A stretch of DNA of 64,000 bases, taken from Levilactobacillus zymae. GTDB taxonomy: Bacteria > Bacillota > Bacilli > Lactobacillales > Lactobacillaceae. The notes below the pieces were generated by a model. That model searched no databases, was not told the origin of the DNA, and saw only the letters and a program-made list of their open reading frames with translations. Each line of letters starts with the position of its first letter. Positions within the stretch are counted from its first letter, which is position 1. The position numbers were made by a program, and so were the translations under genes. The stretch is taken from assembly GCF_032190635.1 (NCBI RefSeq), contig NZ_JAVLAS010000001.1, positions 868,001-932,000 of the forward strand. The letters run 5' to 3'. Shown here one piece after another: positions 1 to 8,474 of the stretch.

Positions 1-347
1 GGGGACGCGATGATGACGACCGGGACTCGGCCGGTGGCGCCATTGCGATGGTGGTTTCCATCTTGCTGATTTTCTTGGCACCGTTGGCGGCCAGTATTGC
101 GCAGATGGCCTTATCACGTAATCGAGAATATCTGGCCGACGCCTCTAGCGTGGAACTGACGCGAAATCCGCAGGGCCTGATTTCGGCGCTGGAGAAGATT
201 GACGATAGCGAACCGATGCAGGAGGCGGACCCCAGCAGTGCGGCAATGTACATTGGCGATCCGTTTAAAAATAAGCGCAAAATGACGGATTTATTCGCAA
301 CGCATCCGCCGATTGCCGATCGAATCGCCCGGCTCGAAAAAATGTAG
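1..347 (+). CDS. htpX: Protease HtpX homologue, C-terminal part (partial)
   Basis: This is the C-terminal part of a membrane-bound zinc metalloprotease of the HtpX (M48) family, which degrades misfolded membrane proteins. The frame is open from base 3 and the start lies outside the window. Visible are an Asp-rich linker, a hydrophobic membrane segment (about residues 16-38 of the fragment), then the family signature [16 protein letters not shown], whose Glu belongs to the third zinc-ligand region. The tail ends with the typical [15 protein letters not shown]. The HExxH site is off-window. The next gene follows after 72 bases. Confidence 0.9.
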   Translation, partial: GRDDDDRDSAGGAIAMVVSILLIFLAPLAASIAQMALSRNREYLADASSVELTRNPQGLISALEKIDDSEPMQEADPSSAAMYIGDPFKNKRKMTDLFATHPPIADRIARLEKM

Positions 348-419
348 AAAAACTCACCGAATCGGCGTCGTTTCGGTGTACAATGGGAAGGGAATTTTAG
401 TAGAAAGAGTGTAAAGCGC

Positions 420-1205
420 ATGCGTGGAAATTTTGTCTATCTCAGTTTAGAACCCGTTACCAACATGGTTTACTCGTTAGGGGTATCGCCCGCTGATTTT
501 TTAAACGGGGTTCCCGAGGTTCCCAATCAGCTCCTGTTGCTCAATGCGGAGGCTGGGACCGACGTCACGTTGAACCCGCACACGCGTTTTCAGACCATTG
601 CGGGCCAGGCCCAGGTGCGGCGTTATTTACTCGCCAAGCACACGGCCGCGGTCAAGTGGCTCGATTACGTTCACGCGGATGACTTGGACTTTTTACTCCC
701 ATCAGAAATTGCGGAACTCTTGTACCTGGGGCACATGGAGACTCATTTACGCACGCCGTTTTACGCTAAGCTGCAAAACGACTATGCGTTCCTAACCCTG
801 CGTGATGGGTTCTACAAAATTTATTACCGGCAGCTGGGTAACTTCAACCACGTGTTGGACGTGAGCATTAAGCGGCACCTGCGGGCGATGCACAACAACC
901 GCTGGGTGTTTGCCCGACCATTAGCCATCAGCGACGTCCCTCACGAGATCTTGTTACAGCTGACAGAGGGACTGATGGATGGTGCGGTGATTGCGTTTGA
1001 TCAATTGGTGGAACGGCACCGGGTGTACATGATTCCGGTCCGGGCCATTCACCATCCCGAACACCAAGCGACTTGGCACACGCAAGAAGAGGTGTATGCC
1101 GATTCTAAAGAGGTCGCGAGTTTACGGTATGACTTAACCACCCGTGAATGGGCGTTGACGATTCACGACAACCAAGAATTTAGCGAGGTTGCCGATCTAA
1201 TCTAA
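420..1205 (+). CDS. Conserved hypothetical protein, 261 aa
   Basis: I do not recognise a family. The protein is soluble, with no signal peptide or membrane segment, and is rich in aromatic residues and His. The start MRGNFVYLSLEP is the only good one; it follows a weak purine-rich stretch ending about 8 bases before ATG. The gene stands alone between htpX and murF and ends at a clear terminator, so it is probably a monocistron or the distal gene of an htpX transcript. Codon use matches its neighbours, which argues for a resident gene. I believe similar ORFs occur in other lactobacilli near murF, but I could not check this. Confidence 0.7.
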   Translation: MRGNFVYLSLEPVTNMVYSLGVSPADFLNGVPEVPNQLLLLNAEAGTDVTLNPHTRFQTIAGQAQVRRYLLAKHTAAVKWLDYVHADDLDFLLPSEIAELLYLGHMETHLRTPFYAKLQNDYAFLTLRDGFYKIYYRQLGNFNHVLDVSIKRHLRAMHNNRWVFARPLAISDVPHEILLQLTEGLMDGAVIAFDQLVERHRVYMIPVRAIHHPEHQATWHTQEEVYADSKEVASLRYDLTTREWALTIHDNQEFSEVADLI

Positions 1206-1208
1206 GCA

Positions 1209-1249
1209 CGAGAGCTCCCGCACGAAAAATCGTGACGGGGGTTTTTCTT
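1209..1249 (+). terminator. Rho-independent terminator
   Basis: CCCGCACG and CGTGACGGG form a GC-rich hairpin with an AAAAAT loop, followed by TTTTTCTTTT. It ends the unknown 261-aa gene. Confidence 0.8.
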
Positions 1250-1382
1250 TTGGCCCATAGTGGTTTCTTCGGTGGCCGGCCGAACCGCTTGGGGGCGTAG
1301 TGCTGGGTTGAGGGTTACTTGCGTGCCTGATTGAATTGCGGTTCGACCAATCGGGCTTTTTAAATTTCCTCCCCGTGATTCA

Positions 1383-1391
1383 TGGTATAAT
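1383..1391 (+). promoter_or_regulatory. Extended -10 promoter of murF
   Basis: TGGTATAAT is a perfect extended -10 (TGnTATAAT) about 95 bases upstream of the murF start. No convincing -35 is visible, as is common for extended -10 promoters. Confidence 0.6.
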
Positions 1392-1483
1392 GGGAGTCAG
1401 AATTTTATCCCGGACCAGATGAGCCCGAGAAAGCTAATGACGGGTGGCGGCAGTGCCACGCGAAAATGGGAGTTAGACAAAAA

Positions 1484-2869
1484 ATGAAGATGCAACTTGC
1501 GGAAATTGCCCATGCAGTCGGGGCAATCAATGATTACGAACAGTGGGCGAGCGTCAACGTGACCAGCGTGGCGTTTGATAGTCGGCACCTGCAACCCGGG
1601 GGCCTCTTTATCCCATTGACCGGAGAACAAGACGGTCACCAGTTTATCCAATCGGCGATTGATCACGGTGCGGTGGCAACCCTGTGGGCTCAAGACTTAG
1701 CTAAGGCCCCAGCCGATTTCCCCGTAATTCAAGTCGAAAACTCGCTGACCGCCTTACAAACGTTGGCCCGCTATTACCTGACCAAGATCAACCCCCGGGT
1801 GGTGGCCATTACCGGGAGCAACGGGAAGACCACGACTAAGGATATGATTGCGGCCCTCTTAAGCACGCAATTCAACGTGACCAAGACCTACGCTAATTTC
1901 AATAACGAAATCGGGGTGCCGATGACGGTGCTCTCCATGGAGCCCAACACCGAAATGTTGGTGGTTGAAATGGGGATGGACCGGCCCGGACAACTGGACT
2001 TCTTGAGTAAGTTGGTCACACCGGACGTGGCCGTGATTACCATGATTGGGGAAGCACACATCGAGTTCTTCGGTACCCGTGATAAGATTGCGGACGCCAA
2101 GTTTGAGATTACCCACGGATTGAGTGGCGACGGGTTCTTCGTCTATGACGGCGACGAGCCGTTGTTGCGGCAGCGCGTGGGCGACCTGGCTCAACAACAG
2201 GTAACCTTTGGTCGACAAACCACTAACGACCTGTACGCGACCGCCGTCACGGACACACCGACTAGTACCAGCTTTACCACCAACAAGTGGCCCGAGGTCC
2301 ATTTCACGGTACCAATGATTGGTGATTACAACGTCAACAATGCCTTGGCCGCCTTAGCGGTCGCCGATCTGTACCGGATTCGCCCCGAAAATGCGCAAAA
2401 AGCCTTACAAACGGTGCCGCTAACCAAGAATCGGGCCGAATGGGTCACCGGCGCTCAGGGCGAAAGTCTGCTGAGCGACGTGTACAATTCTAATCCCACG
2501 GCGGTCCGCGAGGTGTTACATGCCTTTGGCCAAACACTGGTCAAGGGCCGCCGCCTAGTGGTCTTAGGCGATATGTTAGAGTTGGGCGCTCAGTCCGCCG
2601 AACTGCACGCCGGCTTAGCGAGCGCTTTAGATCCGACCAAGTTCGCTCACGTTTATCTGGTGGGCCCGCAAATGAAGGCGTTGCAGGCGGCCCTAGCCAC
2701 CACGGCCCCAGAACTACCCGTCACGCATTTTGCGAGTGACGACTTAGCCGGTGTGACGGCGGCATTACAAGCCACCATCACGGCCGACGATCAAGTATTG
2801 TTAAAGGGGTCGCACGGCATTCACCTTGAAAACGTGTTGGCGCAGCTAATGCCGACCGAAAAAAACTGA
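1484..2869 (+). CDS. murF: UDP-N-acetylmuramoyl-tripeptide--D-alanyl-D-alanine ligase
   Basis: MurF joins D-Ala-D-Ala to UDP-MurNAc-tripeptide, the last cytoplasmic step of the peptidoglycan precursor. The Mur-ligase P-loop ITGSNGKTTTKD lies at about residues 109-120, followed by NFNNEIGVP and VVEMGMDRPGQ, then the C-terminal domain with YNSNPTA. Length (461 aa) is normal. I place the start at MKMQLAEIAHAVG because GGGAG lies 11 bases before it; an in-frame ATG at 1466 lies before that Shine-Dalgarno sequence. The gene has its own extended -10 promoter and a terminator. It works upstream of the wall genes elsewhere in the window (alr, L,D-transpeptidase). Confidence 0.96.
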   Translation: MKMQLAEIAHAVGAINDYEQWASVNVTSVAFDSRHLQPGGLFIPLTGEQDGHQFIQSAIDHGAVATLWAQDLAKAPADFPVIQVENSLTALQTLARYYLTKINPRVVAITGSNGKTTTKDMIAALLSTQFNVTKTYANFNNEIGVPMTVLSMEPNTEMLVVEMGMDRPGQLDFLSKLVTPDVAVITMIGEAHIEFFGTRDKIADAKFEITHGLSGDGFFVYDGDEPLLRQRVGDLAQQQVTFGRQTTNDLYATAVTDTPTSTSFTTNKWPEVHFTVPMIGDYNVNNALAALAVADLYRIRPENAQKALQTVPLTKNRAEWVTGAQGESLLSDVYNSNPTAVREVLHAFGQTLVKGRRLVVLGDMLELGAQSAELHAGLASALDPTKFAHVYLVGPQMKALQAALATTAPELPVTHFASDDLAGVTAALQATITADDQVLLKGSHGIHLENVLAQLMPTEKN

Positions 2870-2884
2870 AAATAGTTTAAATGT

Positions 2885-2922
2885 AAGCAATTTCCGGGAG
2901 TCTTGGAAGTTGCTTATTTTAA
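2885..2922 (+). terminator. Terminator of murF
   Basis: AAGCAATTTCC pairs with GGAAGTTGCTT (one G-U pair) around a short loop and is followed by ATTTTAA. Confidence 0.75.
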
Positions 2923-3071
2923 TCCGGCGTTGTATGATGGGTGAGTTGTAAAATTTAAGAACCGAACTTACTCCGCTCTAGCCAATTGTTAGCCGCTTCA
3001 CGGGAAACGGATTTTTTCCAAGACGAACAAGGCACTAGGGTGACGTACTCATTATTAGGAGGAAATTATAC

Positions 3072-4628
3072 TTGAAGTTTAAAGAACTGGGTCTTTCCGA
3101 GGACCTACTGAAAGCTGTTACTGATGCAGGTTACGAAGAAGCGACCCCAATTCAAGCCGAAACCATCCCCATGGTCTTGGCTGGCCAAGATGTGATTGGC
3201 CAAGCCCAAACCGGGACTGGTAAAACGGCAGCCTTCGCACTCCCCATTCTGGAAAAGATTGATAAAAACAATCCAAACGTCCAGGCCTTGGTGGTTTCCC
3301 CAACGCGGGAACTAGCCATCCAGACGCAAGAAGAAATCTATAAATTAGGCCGTAACGAACGGGCCAACGTCCAAGTCGTTTACGGTGGGGCAGATATTCG
3401 GCGGCAAATCAAGAGCTTAAAGAACCATCCCCAAGTCGTTGTCGGGACGCCTGGTCGGTTATTAGACCACATCCGGCGGCGGACGCTGAAGCTGGACCAC
3501 GTTCAAATGTTGGTGTTAGATGAAGCCGACGAAATGTTGAACATGGGCTTCTTGGACGACATTGAAGACATTATCAAGCAATTGCCAGAAGAACGGCAAA
3601 CCATGCTGTTCTCGGCTACCATGCCACCCGAAATCAAGCGGGTCGGGGTGCAATTCATGCAAGACCCGAAGCACGTGAAGATCAAGGCCAAGGAATTGAC
3701 CACGGATCTGATCGATCAATACTACGTGCGGTCCCGAGACTTTGAAAAGTTTGACGTGATGACGCGCTTCTTTGACGTGCAAGACCCAGACTTGACCATC
3801 GTCTTTACGCGGACTAAGCGCCGGGTCGACGAAATTTCCAACGGGTTACAAGCCCGCGGGTATAACGCTGCCGGAATTCACGGGGACTTGACGCAAAAGC
3901 GCCGGACCCAGATCATGAACGAATTCCGTCACGGAAAGTTGGACATCTTGGTGGCAACCGACGTGGCTGCCCGGGGGATCGATATCAACGACGTGACCCA
4001 CGTGTACAACTACGATATTCCGCAAGATCCCGATAGTTACGTTCACCGGGTCGGCCGGACGGGCCGTGCCGGGAAGCACGGGGTTTCTATGACCTTCGTG
4101 ACGCCGAACGAAATGGGTTACTTACGCGAAATCGAAAAGTTGACCAAGGTGCGGATGCTGCCTCTGAAGCCACCTTCGGCCGAAGAAGCCTTTGTGGGTC
4201 AATTAGGTGTGGCTAAGGAAGCCGTTTCTGATCTGATCAACAAGACGGATACTGAGAAGTACGCGGACGCAGCGAAGAGTCTATTGGACGAGTACGATGC
4301 TGAAGACTTAGCGGCGGCGTTATTAAACGCGGTCACCAAGGACGACAACAGCCAGGTACCCGTTAAGATTACGCCAGAACGGCCGTTGCCTAAGCGCGGC
4401 GGCAAGCGTCACGGCAGCGGTGGTGGTTATCATCGTGGTGGCGGTTACCATCGTGGTGGTAACGGCGGACACCGTGGCGGTGGCGAACACCGGCACTATG
4501 ACCGGAACCGGCGGAGCGGGAACGACCGCAACGATCGAAACCGGGGTGGCAACCGGGATCGGCGCAACAACGGTGGTCGGCGTTCCGAAAGGGCCAAGCA
4601 CGGCTTCACGATTCGGAAAAAAGATTAG
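3072..4628 (+). CDS. cshA: DEAD-box ATP-dependent RNA helicase CshA
   Basis: CshA unwinds RNA and works with the degradosome and in ribosome assembly and cold adaptation. All helicase motifs are present: the Q motif ATPIQ, motif I AQTGTGKT (residues 45-52), PTRELA, GTPGRLLDH, DEAD (150-153), SAT, and a C-terminal RecA lobe with DVAARGIDI and HRVGRTGRAG. The last ~80 residues form a basic Gly/Arg/His/Asn-rich tail (repeats of GGYHRGG type) that probably binds RNA. The start is a TTG, chosen because a perfect AGGAGG (3057-3062) lies 9 bases before it and the family begins MKFKELGLS. A long leader (~130 bases) precedes it. Confidence 0.97.
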   Translation: MKFKELGLSEDLLKAVTDAGYEEATPIQAETIPMVLAGQDVIGQAQTGTGKTAAFALPILEKIDKNNPNVQALVVSPTRELAIQTQEEIYKLGRNERANVQVVYGGADIRRQIKSLKNHPQVVVGTPGRLLDHIRRRTLKLDHVQMLVLDEADEMLNMGFLDDIEDIIKQLPEERQTMLFSATMPPEIKRVGVQFMQDPKHVKIKAKELTTDLIDQYYVRSRDFEKFDVMTRFFDVQDPDLTIVFTRTKRRVDEISNGLQARGYNAAGIHGDLTQKRRTQIMNEFRHGKLDILVATDVAARGIDINDVTHVYNYDIPQDPDSYVHRVGRTGRAGKHGVSMTFVTPNEMGYLREIEKLTKVRMLPLKPPSAEEAFVGQLGVAKEAVSDLINKTDTEKYADAAKSLLDEYDAEDLAAALLNAVTKDDNSQVPVKITPERPLPKRGGKRHGSGGGYHRGGGYHRGGNGGHRGGGEHRHYDRNRRSGNDRNDRNRGGNRDRRNNGGRRSERAKHGFTIRKKD

Positions 4629-4654
4629 TTTCATTTAAAAGAGAATGATTAGGG

Positions 4655-4693
4655 AATCCCGCATTGGCGTTAGGCTGATGCGGGATTTTTTTA
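4655..4693 (+). terminator. Terminator of cshA
   Basis: AATCCCGCAT and ATGCGGGATT form a perfect 10-bp stem with a 13-base loop, followed by a T run. Confidence 0.88.
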
Positions 4694-4912
4694 CGCGTCT
4701 AACTGGAATGGAACGGTCCCGGAGTTGAGCCAACCAAACATGGCTTTCGCCGTATGAATTGTTTTTCTAGCCGGCAACGCTAGTCATGATGAAGCTAAGA
4801 CGTAAAAACAGGTATATTTAAAAAAGTTCTCCCGTTTAGCAGGTGACGCCATAATGTGTCGTGGCACTATGCTACACTTGGCACATTACTTACAAAAAGG
4901 GGAATTATCAGC

Positions 4913-5506
4913 ATGAAGAACAGTTTGATTAAGAAAATTGCCGTGAGCGGTGCCGTAGTCGTCGGCATGTTCGCCTTTGGTGGTGCCACGCCGGCCAGTG
5001 CCAGTATTCTGGCTACGCCCTATACCGGTCATTTTACGTCGCGTACAGTCACCTATCATATCAACTCGTCATCTAAACACTGGCAAAAGGTTTGGACAAA
5101 GGCCATACATAAACTTAACAACAATGGCACTGTTAAGTTAAAGGCCACTTCGAAGAAAAAGGCCAAAATGACGCTGACCACCGTTGCAAAGCTTAAAGGT
5201 AATAGTCCTTGGGACGTTTCATGGAATGGGAAAGAAAAGAATGGGTTAGGCATTTATAGGCATGCAAGCTTAAAGCTAAATCGCAAAGTTTGCGTCAAAA
5301 AAGCTTATTTTGAAAAAAGTAATAAGACCGTTGGTGGGAAGACCATGGAGACCATCAATGCAATGGGCGTGATTGCGGTCGGATTAGGTCTTGACCAAAA
5401 CACCGCTGGAAATGATAGTTTTGTGAATGGGTTTGGGTGGTGGCACAGTAATTTAACGAAGGCCGATAAATTAGGCTTGGCGAAAGCCTACGCGAACGTG
5501 AAGTAA
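4913..5506 (+). CDS. Secreted matrixin-like protein lacking zinc ligands
   Basis: This is a 197-aa exported protein. MKNSLIKKIAVSG starts a clear signal peptide with cleavage likely after PASAS or ASA (around residue 30). The mature part resembles small lactobacillar matrixin-type metalloproteases: YHINSSSKHWQKVWTKAI near the start and TINAMGVIAVGLGLDQN near the C-terminus. Aligned with the active-site pattern HEIGHALGLDHN, the three zinc His are Gly, Val and Gln and the catalytic Glu is Val, so it should be catalytically dead. The start at 4913 follows AAGGGGAA; an upstream ATG at 4856 would bury the signal peptide. It stands alone between two terminators. The family assignment is from pattern memory; a cell-surface binding or decoy role is inference. 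Confidence 0.72.
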   Translation: MKNSLIKKIAVSGAVVVGMFAFGGATPASASILATPYTGHFTSRTVTYHINSSSKHWQKVWTKAIHKLNNNGTVKLKATSKKKAKMTLTTVAKLKGNSPWDVSWNGKEKNGLGIYRHASLKLNRKVCVKKAYFEKSNKTVGGKTMETINAMGVIAVGLGLDQNTAGNDSFVNGFGWWHSNLTKADKLGLAKAYANVK

Positions 5507-5530
5507 GCAAACATCAACTATAGCGGATCG

Positions 5531-5561
5531 AAAGGGTTGCCGAAGTGGGCAACCCTTTTTT
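5531..5561 (+). terminator. Terminator of the matrixin-like gene
   Basis: AAAGGGTTGCC and GGCAACCCTTT form an 11-bp stem with a run of T after it. Confidence 0.88.
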
Positions 5562-5586
5562 GCTACGGTCACCGGGCTGCACCCAA

Positions 5587-5620
5587 ACAAAAACTCACCC
5601 AACGGTAAGTTAGGTGAGTC
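5587..5620 (-). terminator. Terminator of the lysC-dapF operon
   Basis: On the minus strand ACTCACCTAAC pairs with GTTGGGTGAGT (one wobble) and is followed by TTTTTGTTTG, just past the dapF stop. Confidence 0.8.
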
Positions 5621-5633
5621 GAAGGTCATAACT

Positions 5634-6635
5634 TTAGTTTTCAGACGATGCAGCGTGGTCGTTGGCCGCTTGGACGAAGGCCTGGTAGGCCATTTCCTCG
5701 TCAGTCGGCCGCACGGTGATTTGGTTTAAAACGGCGTGGTGCAAATCGGCTTCGGGTAGGTCAAGCTTAGCGGTAAACGTCGCGTTGCCAATCAAGTGGA
5801 GTTGGCTAGTCGCCGCCGTCGCGCCTAACACCACGCGAACCTGAACTGAACCGCCCGGATTCCGGACCGTAATGGGGTGGGCCGGATCAAACTGGTCGGT
5901 AAATTGACGGGCGAAGGCCAGACTGGTGGCCGACATTCCCGTCCCGCAGGCGTTAGTGAAACCCACGCCACGTTCGTAGGTCTGCACGAAGAGTTGGTTG
6001 GGCCCCTCGATGACCGCGAAGCTCACGTTGACCCCTTCGGTAAAGTAGGGGTTAGTCGCGTTTAAGCCCTGACCGAGTTGGCCGAGGTCGGCCTGATCGA
6101 TCTGGTCGACGAAGCTGATCAAGTGCGGGTTGGGCACGGCAATGGCCGTAAAACGCTGCTCCGGGAGAAACTCGGGGACTAACTGATTGTCGAGCACCGG
6201 TTGGTCATGGTAGTGTAGGGGCAAGTCCTGAGCTGCCATGGAAATCGGCGCAATTTGCACGCTGTAGGCCGGAACTTTCGGCGCCAGGGCCGGGGCTTGC
6301 TCAACGGCTAAGTCCATGAACGGGGTGGCCACCTTAAACTTGGTTTGGTGGAACTTTTCGGCCAGGTAACGTGTGACGGTCCGTAAACCGTTGCCACACA
6401 TCTTGGCTTCGGAACCGTCGGCATTGATGATGCGCATCTCTCCGAGACAATCGGGATGGTCGGTGGTATTCACCACCAGAACGCCATCGGCACCACCTAA
6501 GACGTGGTGGTCGGAGTCACAGAGTTGAATGGCCAACTGGCTTAATTCACCGTCGTTTAACGGGTTTTCTAGGAGTGTCTGGTCCAGGATGAAGAATTGA
6601 TTTTCGGAGCCGTGAGCTTTCGTTAGGGTACTCAT
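5634..6635 (-). CDS. dapF: Diaminopimelate epimerase
   Basis: DapF converts LL- to meso-diaminopimelate, the substrate of LysA and a possible wall building block. The two catalytic cysteines are in KMCGNGLRT (Cys80) and NACGTGMSA (Cys230). At 333 aa it is longer than the ~275-residue E. coli type; the extra length lies in the central part and a C-terminal tail, as in other lactobacilli. Its ATG overlaps the lysC stop in an ATGA, so the two are translationally coupled. It forms the leftward arm of the lysine locus and ends at a terminator. Confidence 0.95.
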   Translation of the reverse strand: MSTLTKAHGSENQFFILDQTLLENPLNDGELSQLAIQLCDSDHHVLGGADGVLVVNTTDHPDCLGEMRIINADGSEAKMCGNGLRTVTRYLAEKFHQTKFKVATPFMDLAVEQAPALAPKVPAYSVQIAPISMAAQDLPLHYHDQPVLDNQLVPEFLPEQRFTAIAVPNPHLISFVDQIDQADLGQLGQGLNATNPYFTEGVNVSFAVIEGPNQLFVQTYERGVGFTNACGTGMSATSLAFARQFTDQFDPAHPITVRNPGGSVQVRVVLGATAATSQLHLIGNATFTAKLDLPEADLHHAVLNQITVRPTDEEMAYQAFVQAANDHAASSEN

Positions 6636-8008
6636 GAATTAGTCACCTCGCTGGGTTGAAAGAAGGTCTGGTAAATGTAACGAACGGCATTGTCGGCGTC
6701 CTTAGATTGCACCCCGAGCATGATGGAGATCTGTGAAGCCCCTTGGTTAATCATGTGGATGGCAATGTTGTTTTGAGTCAGGGCGTCGATCACCTTACTA
6801 ATGGTGTCAATATTGTGTGCGATACCTTCGCCGACGACCATGATAATGGCGTAGTCGTCGATCCACTCGAGGTAGTCGGGGTCCAACGTTTTATGCACAT
6901 CATTGCATAGCGCCTTAATGGTCGCATTATCGAGCTTGGAGCGGTCAAAAATCACCGTCAGGTCATCGATCCCGGTAGGCATGTGGTCGTAAGAAATGTT
7001 ATAGCGTTTGAAAATTTGTAACAGCTTCAGGGTGAAGCCAACTTCCTTGTTGAGCAGGTAGCGGTGTAAGTACAACGCGGAGAACCGGCGGGAACTGGCA
7101 ATCCCCGTGATGGGGGTCGCCGGATTGAACACGAATTGAGACGGCACAATTAAGGTTCCGGGGGCGCTGGGATTATTCGTATTTTTAACGTTGACCGGAA
7201 TCTGACCCTGCACCGCCGGGATGATGGCCTCGTCTTGGAAGACCGAGAAGCCGGCGTACGAGAGTTCTCGCATTTCCCGGTAGGACATCTTCTGGATAAT
7301 GGCCGGATGGTCAACCACGTGGTTATTGGCCGCGTAGATGGCGTCGACGTCGGTAAAGTTTTCGTAGAGGTCGGCGTTCATCCCCCGACTAAGGATGGAC
7401 CCGGTGATGTCGGAACCACCGCGGGCGAACGTGTAGATATCGCCGTCCGGGGTGTAACCGAAGAACCCCGGGAAGACCAGCCGGGCGTTGTGGGGCTTAA
7501 TCTGCGCCAGGTTAGCGTAGGTCGAAGACAAAACGTCGGCATCGTTGGGATGACCGGTTACTAAGATGCCCGCGACCCGTGGATCGACGAACTTAGCGGG
7601 AATTCCTTGGTGGTTCAGCACGGCGGCAATCAGAATGGCGTTTAGCAGTTCACCGTGGGCTTTGAAGGCCGCCAGCAGGTGTTCGTCGTCGGCAAACTTA
7701 GTGGTGGCGAGGGCCGCTAACTTTTTGTTGATGAGGGTTAGGGTGTCGTCGGGTAATTGGAAATAGTCACTAATCTCCTGGTACCGTTGACTAATCGCCG
7801 TTACCGTCGCTTGAAAGTCGGCGCCTTGTTGCACCTGAGTGGCGTATTGAATGAGGAGATCGGTCACCTTAATGTCCTTGTCGAATCGTTTACCAGGCGC
7901 CGAGGTGACGACCACTTGACGATCCGAATCAGCTTGAATAATGTTAATCACTTTGTTGACCTGTTGACCGGTAGCTAGGGAACTGCCACCAAACTTAACA
8001 ACTTTCAC
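6632..8008 (-). CDS. lysC: Aspartate kinase
   Basis: LysC phosphorylates aspartate, the entry step to lysine, threonine and methionine. The N-terminal kinase domain begins KVVKFGGSSLA and carries the FARGGSDITGS substrate/nucleotide motif; two ACT domains follow (VGFTLKLLQIF and INQGASQISIMLGV regions), so it is probably feedback inhibited. I choose the GTG at 8008 (MKVVKFGG, 458 aa): GAGG lies 8 bases before it, whereas an upstream GTG at 8017 overlaps that Shine-Dalgarno sequence. It is transcribed away from lysA and is not under the lysine riboswitch, so control may be mainly allosteric. Confidence 0.95.
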   Translation of the reverse strand: MKVVKFGGSSLATGQQVNKVINIIQADSDRQVVVTSAPGKRFDKDIKVTDLLIQYATQVQQGADFQATVTAISQRYQEISDYFQLPDDTLTLINKKLAALATTKFADDEHLLAAFKAHGELLNAILIAAVLNHQGIPAKFVDPRVAGILVTGHPNDADVLSSTYANLAQIKPHNARLVFPGFFGYTPDGDIYTFARGGSDITGSILSRGMNADLYENFTDVDAIYAANNHVVDHPAIIQKMSYREMRELSYAGFSVFQDEAIIPAVQGQIPVNVKNTNNPSAPGTLIVPSQFVFNPATPITGIASSRRFSALYLHRYLLNKEVGFTLKLLQIFKRYNISYDHMPTGIDDLTVIFDRSKLDNATIKALCNDVHKTLDPDYLEWIDDYAIIMVVGEGIAHNIDTISKVIDALTQNNIAIHMINQGASQISIMLGVQSKDADNAVRYIYQTFFQPSEVTNS

Positions 8009-8056
8009 ATTTATCACCTCAAAGAGTTAAAAGACGCTCACGTGTTTTTAATGACG

Positions 8057-8084
8057 ACTTTATCAGTTTTCGAAATTAAATCAA
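8057..8084 (-). promoter_or_regulatory. Candidate promoter of lysC-dapF
   Basis: On the minus strand TTGATT, a 16-base spacer and TAAAGT lie about 50-75 bases ahead of lysC. The match is moderate. Confidence 0.4.
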
Positions 8085-8145
8085 GCCGAAAATTCTAATT
8101 TTGATTCGTAAAGTTGGAAAACATTTGAAAAAATGATGAGAGTCC

Positions 8146-8172
8146 TTGACGAATTATGAGGACTGTTATAAT
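8146..8172 (+). promoter_or_regulatory. Promoter of the riboswitch-lysA operon
   Basis: TTGACG and a perfect TATAAT are separated by 15 bases, a little short. Transcription would begin about 10-15 bases before the riboswitch aptamer. Confidence 0.6.
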
Positions 8173-8189
8173 CTAAAATACAATTGAAT

Positions 8190-8375
8190 TTTAGAGGTTG
8201 CGACCAACATAAGTACCTTCGTGAGTTCCTGTATGAACGATGAACGGGGGAAAAGGGGCGGTTGCCGAAGCGCTAGGACATACAGGGTCTAGTAAGCTGG
8301 GACGGGTGACTAAGAGGACCCGAACTGTCGTAGCAAAAATGTCGGCTACGGGGTGCTTACGACGATAGAAGATTT
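8190..8375 (+). promoter_or_regulatory. Lysine riboswitch (L-box) aptamer
   Basis: The conserved aptamer blocks appear in order: AGAGGTTGCGA, AAGTA, GGGGGAAAAGGGGCGG then TTGCCGAAGC, GCTGGGACGGG paired to CCCG, ACTGTC, and the closing GTAGC...GCTAC with GGGGTGCTTACGA. Spacing fits the five-helix junction of this class. It lies between the promoter and lysA and is followed by two tandem terminator hairpins, so lysine should switch transcription of lysA-dapH-dapE-dapA off. Confidence 0.93.
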
Positions 8376-8391
8376 AAACTTCTGTTTTTTT
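8367..8391 (+). terminator. Short hairpin with T run after the riboswitch
   Basis: AGAAG and CTTCT (5 bp) with an ATTTAAA loop and GTTTTTTT after it. On its own it is weak; its 5' side touches the 3' end of the aptamer. Confidence 0.5.
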
Positions 8392-8396
8392 AGGGA

Positions 8397-8439
8397 GGGG
8401 TCTCTTTGTTTACGTGAGCAAACAAAGGGATCCTTTTTT
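8397..8439 (+). terminator. Riboswitch-controlled terminator before lysA
   Basis: GGGTCTCTTTGTTT pairs with AAACAAAGGGATCC (two G-U pairs) around a short loop and is followed by TTTTTT. It lies 35 bases before lysA and is the probable expression platform. Confidence 0.85.
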
Positions 8440-8474
8440 CGTCCCCGAGCTCAGGTGAAAGGTAGGAGCAGCGT

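Noticed and set aside
4420-4600. Tandem DNA repeats in the cshA 3' end
   Set aside because: These are codon-level repeats for the Gly/Arg/His tail, not a separate repeat element.
4323-4638. Two frames antisense to or out of phase with the 3' end of cshA
   Set aside because: They are low-complexity shadows of the repetitive RGG-type codons, with no ribosome site and no family resemblance.
4856-4912. Longer start for the matrixin-like gene
   Set aside because: It would put 19 residues before a classical signal peptide, and the good Shine-Dalgarno sequence serves ATG 4913.
8097-8145. Second regulatory RNA in the lysC leader
   Set aside because: I saw only AT-rich sequence and a weak promoter; no aptamer motif could be recognised on the minus strand.
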